Below, piece by piece: positions 1-6,062 of a stretch of DNA of 7,842 nucleotides. The stretch is from positions 1-7,842 of the forward strand of contig CAAGLC010000050.1 of the NCBI GenBank assembly GCA_900770685.1, read 5' to 3'. The position numbers and the translations under genes were made by a program. Every line of letters starts with the position of its first letter. The stretch's first letter is position 1. The DNA comes from Clostridia bacterium. GTDB lineage: Bacteria > Bacillota > Clostridia > Christensenellales > Borkfalkiaceae. The notes under the pieces are model-generated. The model was not told where the DNA came from. It ran no database searches and saw only the letters and a program-made list of their open reading frames with translations.

Positions 1-1341
1 ATGGGTAGTGACAGTATACCCTTATGGATTTTATTTATTTTATGTGTTTTAGGTGGAGCGTATTTCGCTGCGACGGAGAGTTCTTTTTCTTCAGTTAATA
101 AGATTAAGATTAAAACTCTTGCCGACGACGGAAACAAACGCGCTAAGGGCGTTATGTTCGTTTTAAATAAGTTTGAAAAGGCTCTCACCACCCTCTTGTT
201 AGGTAATAACGTTACCAAAATTGCAGGAGCGGCTGTTTTTACTATTCTCGCAACCGAAATTTTCAGGGACGGACTCCATATGTCTGAAAGCTTCCTTGAT
301 TCTTTCGCGTTCTCTATGATTTGTTCTATATCGAGTACGGTAATCATTTTCCTCTTTAGCGAAATGATTCCGAAAAGTTTTGCAAACGACCGAAACGAAT
401 CCGTTTCTTTGTTCTTTCAGGGATCATTGCGATTTTTAATGAAAGTTCTCTGGCCGTTTGCTTTTATTTTTAACGTAATTTCTAATTCCGTTTCAAAATC
501 TTTCTCTAAGAACAAAAATAAACCGTCCATTACGGAGGACGAATTAGAAGAAATTATCGAAACGGCTGAAGAAGAAGGCGTAGTTGACGAAGAACAGGGC
601 GATATGCTTAAATCCGCACTTGAGTTTACCAAAACTACCGTTGACGAAATTATGACTATGTATAAAGACATAGATTTCATTAAACTTAACGCTTCAACTA
701 AAGAAATATTAAACGTTATTAAAGAAACTAATTTCTCTAGACTCCCCGTATTAGCATCTAACGGAAAAATCGTTGGCGTTTTAAGAATTAGAACTTTCTT
801 AAGCGAGCATAGTCGTAACCCCAAAATTAATTTGCGTTCGGTTATGACCTGCCCGTTCTTCGTTTCGGAAAATACTAAAATCGACGATTTGCTTACCGAA
901 ATGCGCCAAAAGAAAATTCAAATGGCTATAGTCTTAGACGAAGACAAAAAAGCCGTTGGTTTAGTTACTATTGAAGACGTTTTGGAAGAATTAGTTGGAG
1001 AAATTTTCGACGAGGAAGACGACGTTGACCAAAACTTCCAAACCCTTGGCGGAAATAAGTACTTAATTAATACGCACGTTTTAGTTTCTAACGCTTACGA
1101 GAAAATGGGAATCGGTTTCGCTCCCAGAAAATACGCTTCTAAGCCTATTCTCTCTTTTATTTTAGAAACGCTTGGACGTTTACCCGTTGAAGACGAAAGT
1201 TTCGTTTACGAAAATTTAGAGATTACTGCAAAAAATTTCCAAGACGGAAAACTTAAAGAAGTTATCTTTCACGTTCTAGACGAGGACGATTTAAGAGAAC
1301 TCCAAAATCAAAACGATAAGGAGGCTTCAAATGAGTTTTAG
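1..1341 (+). CDS. CNNM/CorC-family membrane protein, divergent copy 1 (DUF21-CBS-CBS-CorC_HlyC)
   Basis: Seen: 446 residues in the family order. A DUF21-type membrane domain spans about residues 1-165 (hydrophobic stretches near 7-24, 62-85, 102-125 and 143-165) with ATES at 24-27, LLLGNN at 65-70 and EMIPKS at 121-126. An acidic linker (180-200) leads to a CBS pair at about 215-335 and a CorC_HlyC domain at about 345-427. Known: the family is linked to Mg2+/Co2+ or Na+-coupled Mg2+ transport, with CBS domains sensing nucleotides; the 'hemolysin' label is historical. Odd: the linker-CBS motif usually IMTPR reads IMTMY (217-221), and the usual DEFGG of CBS2 reads DEDKK (313-317), whereas the next gene keeps both. 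The window begins exactly at this ATG, so no upstream ribosome binding site can be checked; the N-terminus fits the family but the start is unproven. It overlaps the next gene by 11 bases. The ion specificity is not readable from sequence. Confidence 0.9.
   Translation: MGSDSIPLWILFILCVLGGAYFAATESSFSSVNKIKIKTLADDGNKRAKGVMFVLNKFEKALTTLLLGNNVTKIAGAAVFTILATEIFRDGLHMSESFLDSFAFSMICSISSTVIIFLFSEMIPKSFANDRNESVSLFFQGSLRFLMKVLWPFAFIFNVISNSVSKSFSKNKNKPSITEDELEEIIETAEEEGVVDEEQGDMLKSALEFTKTTVDEIMTMYKDIDFIKLNASTKEILNVIKETNFSRLPVLASNGKIVGVLRIRTFLSEHSRNPKINLRSVMTCPFFVSENTKIDDLLTEMRQKKIQMAIVLDEDKKAVGLVTIEDVLEELVGEIFDEEDDVDQNFQTLGGNKYLINTHVLVSNAYEKMGIGFAPRKYASKPILSFILETLGRLPVEDESFVYENLEITAKNFQDGKLKEVIFHVLDEDDLRELQNQNDKEASNEF
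1318..1324 (+). promoter_or_regulatory. Ribosome binding site of second CNNM/CorC gene, inside the first
   Basis: AAGGAGG lies six bases before the ATG at 1331 and inside the last codons of the preceding gene. It fixes the downstream start and, with the 11-base overlap (ATG 1331, TAG 1339-1341), indicates translational coupling of the two paralogues. Confidence 0.85.
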
Positions 1342-2644
1342 TCAACATTTTACTCATATGTGGTGGGCATACTTAGTTATATTTATAATGATTTGTTTGT
1401 CTGCGTATTTTTCGGCTTCGGAAATAGCGTTTAACTCGGCAAACAAAATGAGATTGCGTAAAAGCGCAGAAGGTGGCAGTAAATCGGCTAAAATTGCTTA
1501 TGGAATCGTGGAAAAATTCCACGTTTACCTTTGCGCGATTTTAATCGGTAACAACCTTGCAAATATCGCCATCTCAACCTGTAGTACCCTAATCGTTATC
1601 AATCTCTTTACTGAAAACGTTGGTCTTGCAACGACTTTGGTGACTATTTTAGTTACTATCGTTATTCTCATCTTCGGCGAAATTCTTCCTAAAGTTTTAT
1701 CTAAATATAACGCTGACGTCGTCGTTAAAATAGTGGCTATTCCAACCAAGATATTAACCATTATTCTCTCGCCTTTAGTGTTTATCGTTATGGCTATCGT
1801 TTCCGTTCTCCGTAAACTCTGGGGTACCGACCACAAGCAAGACGATCCCACCGTTACCGAAGAAGAACTTTCTTCCATTATCGACACTATCGAAGAAGAA
1901 GGCGTTATCGACGAAGAACAAAGCGAACTCTTGCAGTCAACTTTAGACTTTGGAGATACGACCATTGAAAAAATTATGACTCCCCGTATCGACGTTACGG
2001 CCATCGATATTGACGACGAGGAAAAAATTAACGCTATTTTATCCGACGAAACGCAATTTTCAAGGCTTCCCGTTTACGAAGACAGCATCGACAACGTTAT
2101 AGGCGTGCTTTCTTTAACAAGATATCACAAGGCTAAACTGGAATACGAAAAACCGGATATTCGTTCAATTCTATTAAAGCCACTTAAACTTCACAAAACC
2201 ATGAAACTCCCCGTCGCTCTAAACAAACTTAGAGAGGCAAAAATGCATTTAGCAATCGTTATAGACGAATTCGGCGGAACGCTAGGCGTAGTTTGTATGG
2301 AGGATATTTTAGAAGAGTTAGTAGGCGAAATTTGGGACGATACCGACGTTATAGTTAACGACTGTATGTCAACCGGCGAAAATACTTACGACGTTAACGG
2401 CAGTATGAATATTGAAGATTTCTTTGAACTCGTTGACTTCAGAGCACCGGAAGATTTTGAGTGCGAATACTCAACTATGGGAGGTTGGGCTATTCAAATG
2501 CTTAATTCAGACCCACACGTTGGCGACAGTTTCAAATACCAAAACCTTTTGGTTATAGTTTCTCAGATGGACGAAGAAAGAGTTACAAAACTTTCAGTTC
2601 TAGTTGAACAATACGACGACGAAGACCAAGAAGAATTTGAATAA
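1331..2644 (+). CDS. CNNM/CorC-family membrane protein, canonical copy 2 (DUF21-CBS-CBS-CorC_HlyC)
   Basis: Seen: 437 residues with the same layout as its upstream neighbour and more conserved motifs. The DUF21 domain covers about 10-165, with SASE at 28-31, LIGNNLANIA at 71-80 and GEILPK at 116-121. An acidic linker with TEEEL and IDEEQ (176-198) precedes IMTPR at 215-219. The CBS pair runs to about 335 with IDEFGG at 311-316 and EDILEELVGEIWDD at 324-337. A CorC_HlyC domain fills about 345-425 and the tail is acidic. Known: such proteins are inner-membrane proteins implicated in divalent-cation (Mg2+/Co2+) efflux or Na+/Mg2+ exchange. Inferred: the two copies arose by duplication and may form a heteromer, because they are overlapped and coupled. 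The start is set by AAGGAGG at 1318-1324. The unit ends at the hairpin at 2656-2691. The family call is firm; the substrate is not known. Confidence 0.93.
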   Translation: MSFSQHFTHMWWAYLVIFIMICLSAYFSASEIAFNSANKMRLRKSAEGGSKSAKIAYGIVEKFHVYLCAILIGNNLANIAISTCSTLIVINLFTENVGLATTLVTILVTIVILIFGEILPKVLSKYNADVVVKIVAIPTKILTIILSPLVFIVMAIVSVLRKLWGTDHKQDDPTVTEEELSSIIDTIEEEGVIDEEQSELLQSTLDFGDTTIEKIMTPRIDVTAIDIDDEEKINAILSDETQFSRLPVYEDSIDNVIGVLSLTRYHKAKLEYEKPDIRSILLKPLKLHKTMKLPVALNKLREAKMHLAIVIDEFGGTLGVVCMEDILEELVGEIWDDTDVIVNDCMSTGENTYDVNGSMNIEDFFELVDFRAPEDFECEYSTMGGWAIQMLNSDPHVGDSFKYQNLLVIVSQMDEERVTKLSVLVEQYDDEDQEEFE

Positions 2645-2655
2645 TTTATATTAAG

Positions 2656-2691
2656 AAAAAGCACCGATTATCCAAAATCGGTGCTTTTTTT
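2656..2691. terminator. Bidirectional intrinsic terminator between CNNM/CorC pair and hpt
   Basis: A perfect 9-bp stem, GCACCGATT (2661-2669) with AATCGGTGC (2676-2684), encloses a 6-base loop. Seven T follow on the plus strand (2685-2691), and five A precede it (2656-2660), which gives a U-tract on the minus strand. It can therefore end both the plus-strand CNNM/CorC transcript and the convergent hpt transcript. Confidence 0.92.
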
Positions 2692-2726
2692 ATTTTAATT
2701 TTTTTATAGTGTTTATTAAACTTATT

Positions 2727-3284
2727 TTATTTACTTGAATCGTATTCGGCGATATAAGGTAAATTCCTATACTCTTCCCCACAGTCAAGCCCGTAGCCTA
2801 TTACGAAGAAATCGGGTATGCTGAACAACACTTCGTCCGCTTCATACTCTACTACCCTTCTCGACGGTTTATCAAGCAAGGAAACGACCTTTAAGGATAA
2901 CGGATTACGCTCTTTTAATATTTGTAAAATTTGTACTAACGTTCTACCCGTATCTACTATGTCTTCAACGATTACTACGTGATAACCCGATAAATCTTTA
3001 TCGATATCTTTAGTTATTATAACTTCACCCGACGAACAAGTGCCTTCGTAATAACTTTTTGCGCACATAAACTCTATTTTACAAGGTAGTTTAATCTCTC
3101 GACACAAGTCTGCCATAAAAACGAAAGAGCCTTTTAATATGCTTAAAAGCAATAGCGGTTTCCCGTCGTATTCCTTAGTGAGGTTTGCGCCTACTTCTTT
3201 TATCCTTTCACTAATTTGCTCTTCGGTAATTACTACCCTTTTGATTTTGCTTAAACTCTTTTCTACGCTAAATTGTTTTTCCAT
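2727..3284 (-). CDS. hpt: Hypoxanthine phosphoribosyltransferase
   Basis: Role (family knowledge): transfers the phosphoribosyl group of PRPP to hypoxanthine, and often guanine, giving IMP or GMP in cytosolic purine salvage. Seen: 185 residues, the usual bacterial length. The pyrophosphate-binding LKGS is at 50-53, the flexible-loop SYYEG at 77-81, the PRPP-binding VEDIVDTGRTL at 106-116, the purine-contacting Lys in LLDKP (139), and the C-terminal FVIGYGLDCGEEYRNLPYI segment at 160-178. The ATG (3282-3284) is preceded by AAGGA (3291-3295) with six bases of spacing, so the start is firm. It is a single-gene unit: its own promoter lies at 3318-3346, it is divergent from the T-box unit, and it converges on the terminator at 2656-2691. 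In many Bacillota hpt sits beside tilS and ftsH; that context is absent here. All key residues look intact. Confidence 0.96.
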   Translation of the reverse strand: MEKQFSVEKSLSKIKRVVITEEQISERIKEVGANLTKEYDGKPLLLLSILKGSFVFMADLCREIKLPCKIEFMCAKSYYEGTCSSGEVIITKDIDKDLSGYHVVIVEDIVDTGRTLVQILQILKERNPLSLKVVSLLDKPSRRVVEYEADEVLFSIPDFFVIGYGLDCGEEYRNLPYIAEYDSSK

Positions 3285-3317
3285 AGTAAATCCTTAAAAT
3301 TTTGTTTATCGTATTTG

Positions 3318-3346
3318 ATTTTATCACATTAACGCTCTTTTGTAAA
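3318..3346 (-). promoter_or_regulatory. Sigma-A-type promoter of hpt
   Basis: Read on the minus strand: TTTACA (3346-3341), 17 bases, then TAAAAT (3323-3318). The predicted start of transcription is near 3311, giving a leader of about 27 nt that carries the hpt ribosome binding site. It is one mismatch from consensus in each box. Called by eye, with no experimental support. Confidence 0.65.
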
Positions 3347-3377
3347 CAAAAATTTTTCTCTTTCTGTGATTATTTGC

Positions 3378-3406
3378 TTGACAAAATTATAAATCAATGC
3401 TAAAAT
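3378..3406 (+). promoter_or_regulatory. Near-consensus sigma-A promoter with extended -10, driving the T-box leader
   Basis: TTGACA (3378-3383, perfect -35), a 17-base spacer, and TAAAAT (3401-3406) preceded by TG at 3398-3399 (extended -10). Predicted start near 3412-3414, just before Stem I of the T-box. The strong promoter fits a gene whose control is mainly at termination rather than initiation. Confidence 0.85.
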
Positions 3407-3511
3407 TTGCTTAAATTGAATACAAAGGCTATGACGAAGACGGATTCTATAAAACGTTTTTCTTAGAGAGTTGAGGATGGTGAAATCTCAGCAAAAACCA
3501 TTAGTAATCTT

Positions 3512-3514
3512 ATC
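3512..3514 (+). promoter_or_regulatory. T-box specifier codon ATC (Ile)
   Basis: It lies on the 3' side of the specifier loop. ATC is followed by A and then by CTTC, which closes the lower Stem I helix. This is the same register as GGC-A-CUUC in the Geobacillus glyQ T-box as I remember it. Neighbouring registers (TAT, TCA) break that geometry. Pairs with the GAU anticodon of tRNA-Ile. Confidence 0.85.
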
Positions 3515-3619
3515 ACTTCCGAGCCGAAAGTCCCAAAAGTTATCCTTAGTAGGGCTTTCCGTGTTTGCTACGTAAACGCATAGGAGTTATTGGACTCTGA
3601 AGTGGCAGTTGAACTGCAA

Positions 3620-3656
3620 TTTGAGTGGTACCGCGAGTATTTTTACCCGTCTCAAA
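3620..3656 (+). promoter_or_regulatory. T-box antiterminator with conserved TGGTACCGCG
   Basis: Helix A1 is TTTGAG (3620-3625)/CTCAAA (3651-3656). A seven-base bulge TGGTACC (3626-3632) follows, and helix A2 is GCG (3633-3635)/CGT (3648-3650). The variable base of the TGGN bulge is T, which pairs with a discriminator A, as in bacterial tRNA-Ile. It is mutually exclusive with the terminator because both use 3646-3656. Confidence 0.95.
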
Positions 3657-3687
3657 GTTTAAGGCTTTGAGACGGGTTTTTGTTTTT
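3646..3687 (+). terminator. T-box regulated intrinsic terminator
   Basis: A perfect 12-bp stem, CCCGTCTCAAAG (3646-3657) with CTTTGAGACGGG (3665-3676), has a 7-base loop. TTTTT (3677-3681), G and TTTTT (3683-3687) follow. It forms when charged tRNA fails to stabilise the antiterminator and stops transcription before the coding region. Confidence 0.96.
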
Positions 3688-3729
3688 CATAAAGTAAACT
3701 ATATAAAATTAAATTATATATAAATTTTT

Positions 3730-3736
3730 AAGGAGG
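3730..3736 (+). promoter_or_regulatory. Ribosome binding site of the XRE-cupin-acyl-CoA synthetase
   Basis: AAGGAGG with nine bases to the ATG at 3746 selects this start. An ATG-TAA pair at 3738-3743 sits between them but is only one base from the Shine-Dalgarno, too close to be used. The 3688-3729 spacer is AT-rich and shows no further clear element. Confidence 0.85.
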
Positions 3737-3745
3737 TATGTAACC

Positions 3746-6013
3746 ATGAACACAAACAACACTTTAAATCAGTTATCGGAAGTCGCAACTAGAATTAAGG
3801 AGTTGCGCGAAATTATGGGCTTTTCCGTTAACACCATGACTAAAAGAACTAACGTTAGTCAGGAACAATATCTTGCATATGAAAGCGGTAAAGAAGACAT
3901 TCCTTTTTCCTTTATACACAAGTGCGCTCTAGCATTTGGCGTTGAAATGACCGACCTTTTACAAGGTAGTTCCGCTAAACTTTCCACCTATACCGTTACA
4001 AGAAAAGGTAAAGGTCAGGAAACTGCTAAGGAAGACGGTATCGACATTGCTAACCTTGCGCCTAAATTTAAGGATAAACTTGCAGAGCCTTACTTCGTTA
4101 CCTACGAATATAACGCTAGCCAACAAAATAAACCTATTCATTTAACTACCCACAGCGGTCAAGAATTCGACCTCGTTTTAAATGGTAAACTTAAGGTTCA
4201 AGTCGGTGACCACGTTGAAGTTTTAGAAGAAGGTGATAGCATCTATTACAATTCTTCTTTGCCCCACGGTATGATCGCCGTTGACGGAAAGAGTTGTTCT
4301 TTCGTTGCCGTAGTTATGTCAGGCGATAATTCTACCGAAACGGTGGTTAGAAAGAGCGTTATGAACGCTAAAAAAAGTGAAAACTTAGTATGCGAAAAGT
4401 TCGTTGAAACTACTGAAGACGCTAACGGCAAACTTCTATCTATCAACTTCAAAGATACCGATACTTTTAACTTCGGTTTTGATATCGTTGACGAAATTGC
4501 CGAAAAATATCCGGATAAACTCGCTATGCTCCATTTGGATAAATATAAAAACGAAAGAAGATTTACTTTTAAGGATATTAAACGCGCTTCAAACCAAGTT
4601 GCTAACTACTTTACTTCGCTTGGAATTAAACGTGGCGATAAGGTTATGCTCGTTCTTAAACGTCATTACCAATTCTGGTTTTGTATGGTTGCCCTTCATA
4701 AACTCGGTGCTGTTGCAATTCCCGCTACCAATCAACTTAAAGAACACGATTTTGAATATAGGTATAATTCGGCAGGCGTTAAGGCAATCGTTTGTACTGC
4801 CGACGGAGATACTTATACTTGCGCGGAAAGTGCTGCTAAAAATTGTCCACAAGTTGAAAAATTAATTATGGTTGGCGGAGCAAAGGAAGGTTGGCTAGAC
4901 TTCGATAAAGATTATCCCCTATTTACCGGAAAATTTGAAAGACCTAACGACTGTTCACAAGGTGATGAATCGGCGCTTATGTTCTTTACTTCCGGTACTA
5001 CCGGCAATCCTAAAATGGCTTCCCATAAACATACTTACGCTTTAGGTCATTACGTAACTGCTAAATATTGGCATTGTTGTGAACGCGACGGTTTACATCT
5101 TACTATTTCAGATACCGGTTGGGGCAAATCGTTATGGGGTAAACTTTACGGGCAATGGCTATGCGAAGGCGCGGTTTTCGTTTACGACTTCGATAAGTTT
5201 GATGAAAACGACCTCCTCCCTATGTTCGCTAAATATAACATAACTACTTTCTGCGCTCCTCCTACTATGCTTCGTATGTTAATCCGTGGCGACCTTTCTA
5301 AATATGATTTATCTTCTATCCACCACATGACTACCGCCGGCGAAGCCTTAAACCCAGAAGTGTTTAACAAGTTTAAAGAAGCAACCGGCCTCGAAATAAT
5401 GGAAGGTTTCGGTCAAACGGAAACTACCCTTGCTATCGCAAACCTTTACGGCACTACGCCTAAAATCGGCGCTATGGGTAAAGCAAACCCACAATACGAC
5501 GTTGACGTTGTCGATAGCGACGGTAATAGCGTTCCTACGGGTGAAGTTGGCGAAATCGTAATTCATACCGATAAAAAAGTTCCTTGCGGTTTATTTAGAG
5601 AATATTACCGTGACCAAGAAAAAACTAACGACGCTTGGCACGACGGATTATACCATACCGGCGACACTGCTTGGCGTGATGAAGATGGATATTTTTGGTA
5701 CGTAGGTCGTGTTGACGACGTAATCAAGTCAAGTGGTTACCGTATCGGACCTTTTGAAATTGAAAGCGTAATAATGGAACTTCCTTACGTATTAGAATGT
5801 GGCGTTTCTGCCGTACCCGATGAAGTTCGTGGTCAGGTTGTAAAAGCAAGTATCGTTTTAACGAAAGGAACTACTCCTAGCGAAGAACTAAAGAAAGAAA
5901 TTCAAAAATACGTTAAAGACCATACTGCTCCTTATAAATATCCAAGAGTGGTTGTCTTCCGTGACGAGCTTCCTAAAACCATAAGTGGTAAAATACAAAG
6001 AAATAAACTCTAA
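3746..6013 (+). CDS. XRE HTH-cupin-AMP-forming acyl-CoA synthetase fusion under Ile T-box control
   Basis: Seen: 755 residues in three parts. (1) An XRE helix-turn-helix at about 15-73, with the typical SQEQYLAYESGKEDIP (38-53). (2) A cupin barrel at about 115-192, with likely metal ligands H132, H136, E140 and H174. (3) An ANL-superfamily adenylating enzyme at about 235-755: P-loop TSGTTGNPK (415-423), GFGQTET (554-560), YHTGD (636-640), GRVDDVIKSSGYRIGPFEIE (654-673) and PKTISGKIQR (743-752) with catalytic Lys749. All adenylation and thioesterification motifs are intact. The sequence most resembles medium/short-chain acyl-CoA synthetases, which make acyl-CoA and AMP from acid, ATP and CoA in the cytosol. 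XRE-cupin proteins are normally separate small-molecule-responsive repressors, so this may be an enzyme that also binds DNA, or a ligand-gated enzyme. The T-box links it to isoleucine supply. Inferred substrates are 2-methylbutyrate, propionate or a similar acid. It is a single-gene unit ended by the hairpin at 6015-6053. The exact substrate is unknown. Confidence 0.92.
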   Translation: MNTNNTLNQLSEVATRIKELREIMGFSVNTMTKRTNVSQEQYLAYESGKEDIPFSFIHKCALAFGVEMTDLLQGSSAKLSTYTVTRKGKGQETAKEDGIDIANLAPKFKDKLAEPYFVTYEYNASQQNKPIHLTTHSGQEFDLVLNGKLKVQVGDHVEVLEEGDSIYYNSSLPHGMIAVDGKSCSFVAVVMSGDNSTETVVRKSVMNAKKSENLVCEKFVETTEDANGKLLSINFKDTDTFNFGFDIVDEIAEKYPDKLAMLHLDKYKNERRFTFKDIKRASNQVANYFTSLGIKRGDKVMLVLKRHYQFWFCMVALHKLGAVAIPATNQLKEHDFEYRYNSAGVKAIVCTADGDTYTCAESAAKNCPQVEKLIMVGGAKEGWLDFDKDYPLFTGKFERPNDCSQGDESALMFFTSGTTGNPKMASHKHTYALGHYVTAKYWHCCERDGLHLTISDTGWGKSLWGKLYGQWLCEGAVFVYDFDKFDENDLLPMFAKYNITTFCAPPTMLRMLIRGDLSKYDLSSIHHMTTAGEALNPEVFNKFKEATGLEIMEGFGQTETTLAIANLYGTTPKIGAMGKANPQYDVDVVDSDGNSVPTGEVGEIVIHTDKKVPCGLFREYYRDQEKTNDAWHDGLYHTGDTAWRDEDGYFWYVGRVDDVIKSSGYRIGPFEIESVIMELPYVLECGVSAVPDEVRGQVVKASIVLTKGTTPSEELKKEIQKYVKDHTAPYKYPRVVVFRDELPKTISGKIQRNKL

Positions 6014-6014
6014 T

Positions 6015-6053
6015 AAAAACCCCCACGGTTAAGCCGTGGGGGATTTTATTTTT
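6015..6053. terminator. Bidirectional intrinsic terminator between convergent genes
   Basis: A 9-bp GC-rich stem, CCCCCACGG (6020-6028) with CCGTGGGGG (6034-6042), has a TTAAG loop. On the plus strand ATTTTATTTTT follows. On the minus strand the five A at 6015-6019 give a U-tract. It serves both the acyl-CoA synthetase and the convergent cation-efflux gene, whose stop codon is ten bases away. Confidence 0.93.
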
Positions 6054-6062
6054 ATAGTTTGT

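Larger units (their letters stand above)
3413..3687 (+). promoter_or_regulatory. T-box riboswitch, isoleucine-specific (specifier ATC)
   Basis: A leader of about 270 nt with every canonical T-box part. Stem I: basal GGCT (3427-3430)/AGCC (3522-3525); K-turn-like ATGAC/CGA; GAAG (3436-3439)/CTTC (3516-3519); specifier loop; GATT (3443-3446)/AATC (3506-3509) and CTA (3447-3449)/TAG (3502-3504); GTTTTT (3456-3461)/AAAAAC (3493-3498); AG bulge AGAGAG (3465-3470); apical GGATGGTGAAAT loop. Stem II: GAAAG (3526-3530)/CTTTC (3555-3559) with CCC/GGG. A further hairpin is GTGTTT (3561-3566)/AAACGC (3574-3579). A stem III-like hairpin lies at 3605-3617. Then come the T-box sequence with bulge TGGT and the antiterminator/terminator pair. 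Known: uncharged cognate tRNA pairs with the specifier and the bulge, stabilises the antiterminator and permits read-through. The ATC specifier and the TGGT bulge (pairs with discriminator A) both fit tRNA-Ile. Its target is the fused acyl-CoA synthetase downstream. Confidence 0.95.

Noticed and set aside
417..2004. Minus-strand open frames at 417-824 and 1525-2004
   Set aside because: They lie antisense inside the two CNNM/CorC genes, have low-complexity Ser/Ile/Val-rich translations, no ribosome binding site and no recognisable domain. They are shadows of the acidic linker-coding sequence.
3413..3687. Leader read as a tRNA gene, small peptide leader or other riboswitch class
   Set aside because: There is no cloverleaf with CCA end and no amino-acid-rich leader peptide. 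The AGAGAG bulge, GGTGAAA loop, TGGTACCGCG motif and the antiterminator/terminator switch are specific to T-boxes.
3714..3723. Palindrome TTATATATAA between the T-box terminator and the ribosome binding site, as an operator for the XRE domain
   Set aside because: It sits in a stretch made almost entirely of A and T where such palindromes arise by chance, and its flanks do not extend the symmetry.
3738..3743. Two-codon ATG-TAA frame between Shine-Dalgarno and start as a translational control element
   Set aside because: The ATG is one base from AAGGAGG, too close for initiation. Most likely coincidental.
3746..4330. Possibility that the XRE-cupin part is a separate gene wrongly joined to the synthetase
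   Set aside because: There is no stop codon, and I found no clear ribosome binding site plus start around the linker at residues 193-235. The frame is open throughout. A sequencing error joining two genes would have to delete a stop cleanly, which nothing suggests.
3959..5566. Several open frames on both strands inside the acyl-CoA synthetase gene, including a plus-strand frame at 4404-4865
   Set aside because: All are covered by a gene with intact family motifs along its whole length. None has a plausible start signal or domain.
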